A DNA stretch of 64,000 bases from contig JANLZB010000031.1 of assembly GCA_031366005.1 (NCBI GenBank), positions 1-64,000 of the forward strand, read 5' to 3'. Positions 17,424 to 26,706 of this stretch are shown here, piece after piece. How positions within the stretch are numbered: the stretch's first letter is position 1; the number at the start of each line of letters is the position of its first letter. The notes under the pieces were generated by a model. That model worked only from the letters and a program-made list of their open reading frames with translations. It ran no database searches and was not told the DNA's origin. Both the position numbers and the translations under genes were made by a program. This stretch comes from JANLUX01 sp031366005 (GTDB taxonomy: Bacteria; Bacteroidota; Bacteroidia; AKYH767-A; OLB10).

Positions 17424-18569
17424 TTAACACACAGTTAATGCCGCATACACATAAGAAAAACGGGCGCTCTCCGGAACCATTATTAAAATTTTCTCTCCTG
17501 ATTTTAGTTTTCCGCTGCTCATCAGTTCTTCGATCATCAGGTAAATGGAACCTGCACCTACATTACCAACGGATGATAAATTGGTAAACCATTTTTCAGA
17601 TGGAATGGTCATTGAGTTAGCGGTGAGTGTCTCTGCAATCTTGCTTCTGAAAAATTCGCTTGACAAGTGTGGGAGGAAATAATCAAATGCATCAACTGTG
17701 ATATTATTTTTTTCGAGTACCGATTTTAATTTGTCAAATCCAAATGCAACAATGTTTTCACTCAGCATTTTAACATCCTGCTTAATACTCAAGATAGAAT
17801 GTTCAATGAGGTCATGCTGTGAATAATCCATGTAGCTCTTTAGTTTTCCACCTTCTAATTTTTCAGAACCCATATACATGCATGGCTCTATTCTATGCGC
17901 ATAAGATACTCCGTCAATCCAATCTATACGAAGGTTTAAGCCATCATCATTTTTTTTATTGCTCAATAAAACTGCTGCAGCACCATCACTCAGCATCCAA
18001 CGTAAAAATTCTTTATCAAAAGTAATGTAGGCATTCTCTTCAGCGTCACCCAGCTTATTGGCTTCTTCTTCAAAAATATCATGACGCAAAATTCCTGAAC
18101 ATCTTTCAGAGCCTGTTACAACAGCATTTTCAACACCTTCAAGCTTAACACTCATCCATGCGTATTTTAAAGCGTGCATTCCTGAACAACAATTACCAGA
18201 AGGAGATACAACTTCAATAGCACCTGCTTCGGGCAACCAGCCATGCACCATTACTCCATGCGATGGCATCATCTGATCGGGAGTGGAAGTTCCGCAACAT
18301 AACAATTGAATGCTGTTTATTTTTTCAGCATCATTATCCATTAATTTACGAACAGCCAATGCAGCCATCTCAGAATTTGTATGTGTTGCATTACCATTTT
18401 TATCAATTGCATAATACCTCGACTTAATGCCATTGTTACGCAACACAATACGTTTTGATTTTGAATGTGTATGATGGATAAGACCAAGATATTCTTCCAT
18501 CTCCTCATTTGCCACAGGATTATTGGGAAGAAATTTTGCAGCCTTTGTTATATAAACTTCTTTACTCAT
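17424..18569 (-). CDS. darB: DarB-like beta-ketoacyl synthase III (dialkylresorcinol synthesis)
   Basis: KAS III-fold ketosynthase expected to condense two fatty-acyl-derived units into a cyclohexanedione on the way to dialkylresorcinols. 381 residues; active-site cysteine in SPSGNCCSGMHAL (Cys128 by count), His in YFLPHLSSEFF and a glycine-rich NLSSVGNVGAGSIYL at the Asn position. HLSS replaces the HQAN of primary-metabolism FabH, consistent with a specialised clade. It starts 5 bases after darA. The darA-darB pair is the hallmark of dialkylresorcinol/flexirubin clusters. Confidence 0.85.
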   Translation of the reverse strand: MSKEVYITKAAKFLPNNPVANEEMEEYLGLIHHTHSKSKRIVLRNNGIKSRYYAIDKNGNATHTNSEMAALAVRKLMDNDAEKINSIQLLCCGTSTPDQMMPSHGVMVHGWLPEAGAIEVVSPSGNCCSGMHALKYAWMSVKLEGVENAVVTGSERCSGILRHDIFEEEANKLGDAEENAYITFDKEFLRWMLSDGAAAVLLSNKKNDDGLNLRIDWIDGVSYAHRIEPCMYMGSEKLEGGKLKSYMDYSQHDLIEHSILSIKQDVKMLSENIVAFGFDKLKSVLEKNNITVDAFDYFLPHLSSEFFRSKIAETLTANSMTIPSEKWFTNLSSVGNVGAGSIYLMIEELMSSGKLKSGEKILIMVPESARFSYVYAALTVC

Positions 18570-18574
18570 TTATT

Positions 18575-19474
18575 TCAATTAACTCCCGAATAATATATTT
18601 TCTTTTTCATAATCCTGTCTTGTGTAAAAACTCTGAAAAATATGTTATAAATCAATAACACAACAGGAGCTATAATAAACAATGCAAACAACAAATAGTA
18701 TTTGAAAATCTGCAACCATAGATTCCTGTTCTTTTTGTTAATGATAGTACGTGCCCATATTTTGAATAAAACAGATGCACGTGCTTCAATAAACATTAAA
18801 TTAGTATTTACTGTTACTGCTTTCATTTCAACCAATCTTTGTTGCAAGCCTTCCCAATTAGCATTTTCTAAAGATCGTAAAACTTCCTCTCCAAAAAATT
18901 TCGTTTTTGCAATATCCTTTTCACTTACTCCTGGTTTTGGGAAAATTCCGAATAACTGGTTACGTTTACCTGTAAACATCCAATATTGAATTGTAATTGC
19001 GCTTACAAAATTATTGTGCTTATCGCAAAGAACAATATTAGCTACAAGATCAGCAGCGTTTTGTTTCAATAATTTTTTCACTTGTTCCTGCGCATTGATC
19101 CACATGTTGCGTGCTCCAATGATTGTGATAACCGGAGTGTTAATTAGCCGCTTACGGAATTCAGGATGATGTAACATTGAATTTGCAGGAATGCTTGGTG
19201 ATAAAAACCATGGCTGGTAACAAAAAATAATCAGGTCATAATCTTCACGCTTAAAAGCAGGAGTTAAAAGTTCAATAGGAGTACCAGACACACTTTCAGG
19301 CATTGTATTAAAAAACTTTTTGGCTGTCCAAGGAAATGGAAAATCAGATTTAAGTTTTATTTCCAACCATTCAATATTGTAATTCTTTTGTTGAAATGGA
19401 AGAATAAAATTTTCAGCAATTTGTTTAAGCTGGCCTGATTGAGAATAATAAACAATTAAAATATTCTTGTTCAT
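18575..19474 (-). CDS. darA: DarA-like dialkylresorcinol condensing enzyme / aromatase
   Basis: 299 residues. The N-terminal two-thirds has a flavodoxin-like fold (NILIVYYSQSGQLKQIAENF for the phosphate loop, then DLIIFCYQPWFLSPSIPAN and PVITIIGARNMW). This suits an FMN or NADPH enzyme that oxidises the DarB product to the resorcinol. The C terminus holds hydrophobic segments (about 245-285), suggesting membrane attachment. It overlaps the preceding small secreted-protein gene by one base and lies 5 bases before darB. The name rests on this neighbourhood plus the fold. Confidence 0.8.
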   Translation of the reverse strand: MNKNILIVYYSQSGQLKQIAENFILPFQQKNYNIEWLEIKLKSDFPFPWTAKKFFNTMPESVSGTPIELLTPAFKREDYDLIIFCYQPWFLSPSIPANSMLHHPEFRKRLINTPVITIIGARNMWINAQEQVKKLLKQNAADLVANIVLCDKHNNFVSAITIQYWMFTGKRNQLFGIFPKPGVSEKDIAKTKFFGEEVLRSLENANWEGLQQRLVEMKAVTVNTNLMFIEARASVLFKIWARTIINKKNRNLWLQIFKYYLLFALFIIAPVVLLIYNIFFRVFTQDRIMKKKIYYSGVN

Positions 19475-19983
19475 TATTCAGCTTTGATGATTGCACTTGA
19501 TTTAAGTGATGGAGAAATATTTGCATAATCATTTATTGCATGTTTAATCTCCGGTGAAAAATTTTTATAGTTATCAGTAACAATCATTGAATCTTCTTTA
19601 ATGTTATCATGATATCGCAAAATAGCAGGACAATGCTCCTGTATAACTAATCTTAAAAACCGGAATTCGGCATTTTTGTTTTCTATGTTAATAGCATCTT
19701 CCAGTAGTGTTCTTCCTTCTTTAAACATTGCCAGTTTTTTTTTAGCAGGTTTCACAATTCCTGATTTTTTCATCAGTAATGCACCGGCATATGCTTTATT
19801 TACTGTGGATCTATAAGGTCGCAGAGATTGTAATGCAGAATTAATTTTTAATGTATCACTTGAGGATAAAGCATTATAATACGTTGACGCATTTTTTTCC
19901 AGCCATGGTATTTCAGCTTTTGGTGAATTTGATAGTGAAAGATGGAAGAATAAAATAAAACAAAAAAATAAAATATTTCTCAT
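19474..19983 (-). CDS. Small secreted protein of the pigment cluster, unknown function
   Basis: 169 residues with an N-terminal signal peptide (about residues 1-18, hydrophobic LFFCFILFFHLSLS). The mature part is helical and has no cysteine pair or known motif; a stretch EGRTLLEDAINIENKNAEFRFLRL resembles helical-repeat proteins. Its stop overlaps the darA start. Position between the pigment oxidoreductases and darA implies a periplasmic role in handling or transporting the product, but I recognise no family. Confidence 0.65.
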   Translation of the reverse strand: MRNILFFCFILFFHLSLSNSPKAEIPWLEKNASTYYNALSSSDTLKINSALQSLRPYRSTVNKAYAGALLMKKSGIVKPAKKKLAMFKEGRTLLEDAINIENKNAEFRFLRLVIQEHCPAILRYHDNIKEDSMIVTDNYKNFSPEIKHAINDYANISPSLKSSAIIKAE

Positions 19984-20050
19984 AACGATTGTATTTCAAA
20001 AATCCATTCATACTTACAAACCGAATGATGGCTTTTGCACTTCCCGAAAA

Positions 20051-21286
20051 TTATACCGATTGAGTTATCCTGATTGTGTGTGCCAATGTTTTAATAATAG
20101 TCTTATGTCTTTTTACAATTGGATTAGTTTGATCCCAAACATAACCTGCAAGAATGGAACAGATTTGTTTTTTAAAATCCTGGTTAATTTCTGAAGCAAA
20201 GAAAATCGTTTGCACATCTCCGCTATACCATCCTTGTACAAAGGCACGGAACACATCAATTCCTCCTCTCATGTAATCTTCGTATTCGGTTTGCCAATCT
20301 ACTTTCTCACCGGATAATTGTTTATGTGTGAGCTTCGCAGCCATCAGGCCCGAAGCAGTTGCAAATGTTACACCGGAAGAAAAAATGGGATCGAGGAATT
20401 CAGTGCTGTTACCACACAAAACATACCCTTCTCCAAATAATTGTTTCGACCGTGCAGCATATCCCAATATTTTTCGCGGTTGAAATACTAATTCCTCCTC
20501 ACGGAAGCGACCTTTTAAATCTTCAAAATTCCTGATGTGATGTAAAAACTTTTCTCCATTGTTTGCTGCGAAATCTTCTATCAATTCTACATCACCAACC
20601 ACACCAACAGAGGTTGTTTTGTCAGAAAAAGGAATTGCCCATATCCATGCTGTGTTGTTGTTAAAGGAATGAATAAAAATATTTTCACCCGCCTGTTTGG
20701 TTCTTTTAGTATCATGAATGTGACAGAATACAGCACCTCTTACGGGAGTGTTTACAGGTTCATCCAGGTTGAATAACTTAGGAAGCACTCTTCCATATCC
20801 ACTTGCGTCAATTAAATATCTTGCTTCAACTGTATTTTCATTTCCCTCTTCATCCGTGTAAGTAATAATCTGTTTTTCTTTTGAGCAAGTCACACTTTTT
20901 ACTTCACATTTAAACTTCACTGCAACTCCTTGTTCAATAGCAGTATTGATTAAGATGTTATCAAATTCCGCACGTTTCACTTGCCATGTCCAGGTCCATC
21001 CTTTGGTAAACTGATCATCAAAAAGAAATTCCAGCCTTTCATTTCCATTAAAAAATCCTGCACCTGTTTTAAGCTGAAAGCCATGTTTTTTAATATTGGG
21101 TAAAAAACCTACTGCATCCAGGTGTTCCATGCACTGAGGTAATAAGCTTTCGCCAATAACAAATCGTGGAAATTGTTCTTTTTCTAGTACCAGTACTTTA
21201 TAATTTTTTTGATTGAGATATGCAGAAGCTACAGCACCGGCCGGTCCTGCACCAATCACTAATACGTCAACGTTTTCTGTTCGCAT
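20051..21286 (-). CDS. FAD-dependent oxidoreductase, flavin halogenase-like superfamily
   Basis: 411 residues with the dinucleotide-binding motif VIGAGPAGAVASAYL at the N terminus, then GESLLP, then WIWAIP. WIWAIP matches the WxWxIP signature of flavin-dependent halogenases. A later LDPIFSSGVTFA segment is also shared with halogenases and geranylgeranyl-reductase-like enzymes. WxWxIP is seen in non-halogenating relatives too, so the reaction may be hydroxylation, reduction or chlorination of the aryl or resorcinol ring. It overlaps the upstream oxidoreductase gene by 28 bases, hence one transcription unit. Confidence 0.78.
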   Translation of the reverse strand: MRTENVDVLVIGAGPAGAVASAYLNQKNYKVLVLEKEQFPRFVIGESLLPQCMEHLDAVGFLPNIKKHGFQLKTGAGFFNGNERLEFLFDDQFTKGWTWTWQVKRAEFDNILINTAIEQGVAVKFKCEVKSVTCSKEKQIITYTDEEGNENTVEARYLIDASGYGRVLPKLFNLDEPVNTPVRGAVFCHIHDTKRTKQAGENIFIHSFNNNTAWIWAIPFSDKTTSVGVVGDVELIEDFAANNGEKFLHHIRNFEDLKGRFREEELVFQPRKILGYAARSKQLFGEGYVLCGNSTEFLDPIFSSGVTFATASGLMAAKLTHKQLSGEKVDWQTEYEDYMRGGIDVFRAFVQGWYSGDVQTIFFASEINQDFKKQICSILAGYVWDQTNPIVKRHKTIIKTLAHTIRITQSV

Positions 21287-22815
21287 GCTTTTTTTACTTT
21301 ATCAATAATCTTGTTCCTGTCTAAAAATTCAAAACAGGTTACAAATGCTCCAATGGTAACTCCTAATATTCCATGAAATATAATATTCTGTCCGGTGAGA
21401 TATAAATTCGGAATTTTAGTTCTCGGACTTATAAAACATTTTGTCGGATTGGTGTTATCCTTTAATATTCCATATAATGATCCATCATAATTTCCGGTAT
21501 AATCCCTGAAAGTTAACGGTGTGGAACTATAAACACTTTTTATTTTACTGCGTATATCCGGAAACAGCTCTTCTACTTTTTGCAATAACTTTTCTTCTCT
21601 GTCTTTTTTAAATTCTTCGTATGATGCACCTCGATTGTGAGGGCTTGCAATGGTATTATGTGTCTGTTCCCATTGCAATGTCTCGTCCATTTTCATATAG
21701 GTCATCACCGACATTGAATCTGCATACTTGTCATTGTGTGAAGTAGCAGGAGTGCAAACAAAAAAACCATCAGGCCATGTTTTTTCATCGTATTCAATAC
21801 CTGACCACACATCATCTTTATTGAACTGATAAATATTATAGTTCAGGTATTCAAAAGTATTGTGATGAAAAGTAAGATGCAGCGTGAAGCAGGATATTGT
21901 ATTGGTTACAGATCGCACACGTTTTATATATGCATTTAAAAACCGGCTTTCGCCAAACACATCAATAGTAACTGCAGGATGCATATTGGATATAAAATTT
22001 ATTCCTCTCACTTTTTCTCCTGACTCCAACACAACTTCTTTTACATTACCATCCTCATGATAATTGGCACCTACCACACGTTTTCGTTTATGGATCTCAC
22101 CACCCAAACTTCTTATTTGCTTACACATAATTTTTGCAAGCTGCGATCCGCCATCTACTAATTTATAAGAGCCGATAATATAGCTGTTTAAAATAAGCGC
22201 ATGAACATAAAAAGGAGTTCGTTCTTTCACACCTGCATAAAGCGGATTGCTGCCTGCCAGCACATTCCGAAGTCGTTCATTTTTTGTTAACGAAGCAATG
22301 TAATCGTTTGCGTTAAGCTCTCTTATTCCAAATGCTGAAACATAATCAGGATTGATGTCGGGAGATAAATTATAAAGCGGAAAATTCAGGCATATCTCCT
22401 GCACTTTATCACAAAATTCATTAATGGCTTTTTCCTCTTCCGGAAAATCCTGTATCAGGTACTTTTTAAAATTTTCGTAACCATGTCCATGCTTGTATTC
22501 TTTTCCATCAGCAAAACGAATAACATCATAATATTCATCGTCCATCCGTTTCAGCTTAAGCTGATCGAGCAAACCAAAATACTTGAAAAAAGTTCTTAAT
22601 GTTTGTCCCTCATCCAGGCTTCCTATATAATGAACTCCCGTATCAAAAATGCATTTATCACGACTGAAAACCTGCACGTTTCCACCAATCTGATTGTTTT
22701 TATCCAACACAATTACACTCTGTCCTTCAGCAGCCAATATATAAGCAGCAGCCAGGGCGCCAAAACCGCCTCCAACAAACACAAAATCAAATTCCTTATC
22801 GGAGATATAACTCAT
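21259..22815 (-). CDS. FAD-dependent oxidoreductase, phytoene desaturase/CrtISO-like
   Basis: 518 residues. The N terminus has the FAD motif VFVGGGFGALAAAYILAAEG followed by NNQIGGNVQVF. The C terminus has NLYLTGQNIIFHGILGVTIG, the usual closing FAD contact of the CrtI/CrtISO family. Members act on polyenes or saturate/desaturate isoprenoids; here a role in polyene isomerisation or tail oxidation is plausible but unproven. Its start overlaps the stop of the MMPL fusion gene by 4 bases, and its end overlaps the next oxidoreductase by 28 bases. Confidence 0.82.
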   Translation of the reverse strand: MSYISDKEFDFVFVGGGFGALAAAYILAAEGQSVIVLDKNNQIGGNVQVFSRDKCIFDTGVHYIGSLDEGQTLRTFFKYFGLLDQLKLKRMDDEYYDVIRFADGKEYKHGHGYENFKKYLIQDFPEEEKAINEFCDKVQEICLNFPLYNLSPDINPDYVSAFGIRELNANDYIASLTKNERLRNVLAGSNPLYAGVKERTPFYVHALILNSYIIGSYKLVDGGSQLAKIMCKQIRSLGGEIHKRKRVVGANYHEDGNVKEVVLESGEKVRGINFISNMHPAVTIDVFGESRFLNAYIKRVRSVTNTISCFTLHLTFHHNTFEYLNYNIYQFNKDDVWSGIEYDEKTWPDGFFVCTPATSHNDKYADSMSVMTYMKMDETLQWEQTHNTIASPHNRGASYEEFKKDREEKLLQKVEELFPDIRSKIKSVYSSTPLTFRDYTGNYDGSLYGILKDNTNPTKCFISPRTKIPNLYLTGQNIIFHGILGVTIGAFVTCFEFLDRNKIIDKVKKACEQKTLTY

Positions 22816-25800
22816 TGCTTTCTTAAAATAAACAGCACATTCGAGGTTTTTTGAGACTGTTCAGCCATTTCGAATGCTAATTTATTTTGGGTTGCAAAGG
22901 ACTTAATAAAATCTGAGGAGAAAAAATGAAATTCATCTTCTTTTTTATTGAATTGAAGAATTTTAGTGGAAAAGAGTTCGGTATTCCGGGTGGTTTTATG
23001 TCTTTTTTCAAGATCGGTTATTCCATCCCTGATAAAAATTATCCCGTTATCATTTAATTCTTCAACGCATTTTTTTAATACGGAAAACTGTTCCTGTGCA
23101 GGGAGATAATGCAGAATATCATTGAGAAAAATAACATCTTTATTGATGATTTCATATTGTTTGATATCTGCCAATTCAAAACGGATATTGTTATTTTTAT
23201 CAAATACATTTTGAGCTATCTGAATTTTTTCCTCATCATAATCAACACCTGTTATTTGTCTGTTTTCATTTTTGTAATGGAGGTAAAGCGGAAGAAATCC
23301 GTAGCCACAACCAATATCTAAAATGTTCAACCGGTCAACAATAAGTTCATTGTACCATTCATAATTTTTTGATTCCATTCTCCATTTTATACGGAGATAC
23401 CACTCTAGAACAGGTCCTTTAAAAATGAAATTATTATAAACGCGGTTCCATAAATAACGGGCTGTTTCCTGCTCATTTTTAAATTTCCTGTACTCTGATT
23501 TAAAATACTGCGAAATATTTTTCGTACGCTCCTTGTAGGTAAGCCCCCATGATGCATCATCCGCTTTTATGCGAGGTAATATTTTTCTGTTGAGCGTTCC
23601 GGTATGAACGTAATAATCATTTTTAGGAAGCACATCAGCAGCTCCATGAATCAATACAGGTGTGATATCAAGTTGTAATTGCTGAGCAAGATAAAATGCG
23701 CCTTTATGAAACCGCATTAAATTTCCATCAGGTGAGCGCGTTCCTTCAGGAAAAATTGCAATGGAATAACCGTCAGCAATTCTTTGTTTTACATTATCAA
23801 GGTTGGCTTCAGCACCGGTTTCAGAATAAATATATCCGGCATAACGAACGAAATAACCAAATAAAGGGGATTTGTAAACCCATTCTTTCACCATGATAAT
23901 TATTTTAGGATGGAGCATCATGATTAAAAGTATATCCAGGAACGAAGAATGATTAGCGATGATGATGGAAGATTTTTTGAGGTCTAAATTTTCTTTTCCA
24001 AAAATTCTTTTGCGTACATGAACGCCTGCATTTATAACACTGCCTGCAAAAAAAGACATTACGGAATTCAGAATACTTCTCTTAAACTTTTTAGGAAGGG
24101 GAGTGATCAATAAAACCGCAAAAAATAAATAGTGAAGCAGGCATCCAAAAACAAAATAAAGAAAGTCGAATACAGAAATAAGAAAAGGAAAAAATGCCAT
24201 GGGTGATTTCTTTTTATCAATTCTTCCTTGTACAAAGAAATCAAAGAGAAAAGGTTGAAAGAGCAGCGATATGATGAGGATAACCGAAATTCCTAATACA
24301 CTTATTAACGCAATACCATGTATCGCAGGATGTTTTGCAAAAAATAAAACTCCTGTTCCAATAAGTGCTGTTAATGCAGAAAGTAGAATGGCTAAGTTGC
24401 CCGAAGCGATAGCATCTTTTCTGTATTTATATTTATTCAATAAACCATCACTCACAAAAATGCTGAAGTCGTCACCCAAACCAAAAATAAAAGTGGCAAT
24501 TACTATGTTAACGAAATTAAATTTTATTCCTGCAAGAGCAGCAATTCCTAAAATCCAGATCCAACTCACTGCCATGGGAAAAAAAGCAAGCATTGCCAGC
24601 TCTATTCTTCCATAAATTAAAAGCAAAGTAAAAAAAACAACCAGTGATGATATCCAGAAGATATAATTGAAATCATCTTTTACTAAATTTAATAAAGAGG
24701 TCGCCATTTCTGAGCGATCTAATATTTCAATTCCTGAAATTTCTCGTAGCTGACTTTTAACCGCTGATAAATTTTTATTGTCAACCAAAAGTGTAGTTAC
24801 TATTACAGAAGTATCATTTGTTTTCTCAATTAAATTATCAAGCCCCAGCAAATTAATAAGTGAATCATTTTTTACTTCATCAATATTTTTTCTGCTGATC
24901 CAGTTTTTAAATCCCTCAAAAGCTTTTGAATCAAAACCAAGGCTGTCGGCAGTGTTATTCAATAAATTAATTGTACTGTTATTTTTCTGCTGCCAGTAAT
25001 TATTCCATTTTATTTCCCGTTCTTTTTTTAAGGCTTCAGGAATATGAAACGGAGCCACTGATAAAAAACTATTAACTTCTCCATTCCGTTTCAGGTTAAC
25101 TAATTTATCATACAACTTATAATTATTTGCGGAAGCTGTTTCATGATCTCCTGTTGCAAAAACATAAATCTTTTTCTCCTTTTCAGGATTGATTCCGGTT
25201 AGTTCGGTTTCTTTATTCTTTAGTTCTGCTGTATGATAACTTAAGTTTTCCAGTTCATTATCAAATTGTGTGTTGTTGGCATGTAGCAGAAAAATAAATG
25301 TGAGTATTAAAATTAATCCCATTGCAACAGCACGTAATTTTTTTGAAACGATAGGGATTTTTAAGGGCGATTCTTCTCCATGAATAGTTGAATAATCGAA
25401 AGAAAATATTTTTAAAATAATTGGTAATCCTGTGATAGTAAATATTGCAGCTCCCATCAAACTTAATGCACCCACAAGGCCAAAGTCCTGCAGTATGGCT
25501 GAATTGGTAAATATCAAAGCAGTGAATGCAACTACGGTGGTAAAGCTGCCTGTAATTAATGGTGTGCTGATTTCTTTAATGGTTGTTGAAATAGAACCTG
25601 TGTGTTTCAGATGAGTGAAAAAATGAAATGAAAAATCCAGAATGATTCCAAATAAAATAGATCCGCACGATAATGATATACCCGAAATTTCAGGATGGAT
25701 AAAACCAATGATTCCCGTTGCAAATAGACCACCGAAAATAACCGGCAGGATAAAATAAAACGGAATAATTAATTTTCTGTAATATAAAATCAGGATTGAG

Positions 25801-26642
25801 AAAATAAGTGCCAATGCAATTACAGCAGTATTAAATGCATCCTTTTTAATTTGAATAGCATTTTGGGCTGCTATCTGAAATGTGCCGAAATAGGAGACTT
25901 TATTTTGTTGATGTTCTTTATTCCAATGTCCTTTAAATTTTTCAAGAAGATTATAAAAGCGTATATTGTTTTCAGATGCCTTTGTGTCGAAAGTACTTTT
26001 AGCAGTGATGAGAATCTTTTTTTTATCCCGCGTATAAACCACTCCGTCTTCTACTACAACACCAGTCGTATTATTGATAGAGTTTAATTCCTGGAAAAAA
26101 TTTACGGAAAGAAAAAGCGGATCGTTCAATATATATTGTTTCGTGAATGCACTGGCCGGACCCACTAATTGTCTGTAAGCTGTATTAACAGAATTCCTTA
26201 TCGAATCAGGCAATAATTTATTGTCAAGTATTCTATAATAGGATGAATCAATCAGGTAAGGAAAATTGCCGTAGAGGTATTCATAAACACTTTGTTCTGC
26301 ATCAGGCCGTGTGCTGATGATATTATCGAGATAATTTTTCGAAGTATTTTTTAATCTTTCTGTAAAATCATCAAGCACCATTTTTATTGAATCCTCATCA
26401 CTGATATGGGACACATCAATAGAAAACACAACCTGGTTACTGATGTTTTTATTTTCAATCAGTTTGTTGAGTTGCTCAAAAGATTTGCCTTTTGGCAGTG
26501 TAGAATAAATATTCTGGCTGATATGTAACCTTGAAATGCCAATGGATAATATTCCTATACCGATAAAAAGCACAATGAAAAACAGCCATTTCCTGCCGGA
26601 AAAATACTCCGTTATCTTGGATATGAAATTGCCTGAATGCAA
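22812..26642 (-). CDS. Trifunctional MMPL transporter / lysophospholipid-type acyltransferase / SAM methyltransferase
   Basis: 1276 residues with three recognisable parts. Residues about 15-850 are an RND/MMPL exporter with two six-helix halves and two extracytoplasmic loops (first helix near 19-37). Residues about 880-1060 are a PlsC-type acyltransferase with NHSSFLD (near 895) and FPEGTRS (near 964). Residues about 1100-1276 are a Rossmann methyltransferase with LNILDIGCGYGFLPLY near 1108. Start codon is TTG; an in-frame stop lies just upstream, so no longer form exists. It heads the minus-strand pigment arm behind a divergent promoter. Likely role: flip or export the pigment and modify it on the membrane. 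Confidence 0.88.
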   Translation of the reverse strand: MHSGNFISKITEYFSGRKWLFFIVLFIGIGILSIGISRLHISQNIYSTLPKGKSFEQLNKLIENKNISNQVVFSIDVSHISDEDSIKMVLDDFTERLKNTSKNYLDNIISTRPDAEQSVYEYLYGNFPYLIDSSYYRILDNKLLPDSIRNSVNTAYRQLVGPASAFTKQYILNDPLFLSVNFFQELNSINNTTGVVVEDGVVYTRDKKKILITAKSTFDTKASENNIRFYNLLEKFKGHWNKEHQQNKVSYFGTFQIAAQNAIQIKKDAFNTAVIALALIFSILILYYRKLIIPFYFILPVIFGGLFATGIIGFIHPEISGISLSCGSILFGIILDFSFHFFTHLKHTGSISTTIKEISTPLITGSFTTVVAFTALIFTNSAILQDFGLVGALSLMGAAIFTITGLPIILKIFSFDYSTIHGEESPLKIPIVSKKLRAVAMGLILILTFIFLLHANNTQFDNELENLSYHTAELKNKETELTGINPEKEKKIYVFATGDHETASANNYKLYDKLVNLKRNGEVNSFLSVAPFHIPEALKKEREIKWNNYWQQKNNSTINLLNNTADSLGFDSKAFEGFKNWISRKNIDEVKNDSLINLLGLDNLIEKTNDTSVIVTTLLVDNKNLSAVKSQLREISGIEILDRSEMATSLLNLVKDDFNYIFWISSLVVFFTLLLIYGRIELAMLAFFPMAVSWIWILGIAALAGIKFNFVNIVIATFIFGLGDDFSIFVSDGLLNKYKYRKDAIASGNLAILLSALTALIGTGVLFFAKHPAIHGIALISVLGISVILIISLLFQPFLFDFFVQGRIDKKKSPMAFFPFLISVFDFLYFVFGCLLHYLFFAVLLITPLPKKFKRSILNSVMSFFAGSVINAGVHVRKRIFGKENLDLKKSSIIIANHSSFLDILLIMMLHPKIIIMVKEWVYKSPLFGYFVRYAGYIYSETGAEANLDNVKQRIADGYSIAIFPEGTRSPDGNLMRFHKGAFYLAQQLQLDITPVLIHGAADVLPKNDYYVHTGTLNRKILPRIKADDASWGLTYKERTKNISQYFKSEYRKFKNEQETARYLWNRVYNNFIFKGPVLEWYLRIKWRMESKNYEWYNELIVDRLNILDIGCGYGFLPLYLHYKNENRQITGVDYDEEKIQIAQNVFDKNNNIRFELADIKQYEIINKDVIFLNDILHYLPAQEQFSVLKKCVEELNDNGIIFIRDGITDLEKRHKTTRNTELFSTKILQFNKKEDEFHFFSSDFIKSFATQNKLAFEMAEQSQKTSNVLFILRKQ

Positions 26643-26672
26643 GAGGGAAAACTAATTTTAAGAGTCAGCAGG

Positions 26673-26680
26673 CAAAAGTA
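26673..26680 (-). promoter_or_regulatory. -7 promoter element of the minus-strand pigment arm
   Basis: Minus strand reads TACTTTTG (TAnnTTTG), 31 bases before the TTG start of the trifunctional gene. It lies two bases from an opposed element serving the ammonia lyase. Confidence 0.45.
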
Positions 26681-26681
26681 T

Positions 26682-26689
26682 TATTTTTG
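26682..26689 (+). promoter_or_regulatory. -7 promoter element of the plus-strand pigment arm
   Basis: TATTTTTG fits TAnnTTTG and lies 18 bases before the ammonia-lyase ATG. Back-to-back with the opposing element at 26673-26680, so the two arms may be read from one shared control region. Confidence 0.45.
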
Positions 26690-26706
26690 GCAACTTATTT
26701 CCGGAT

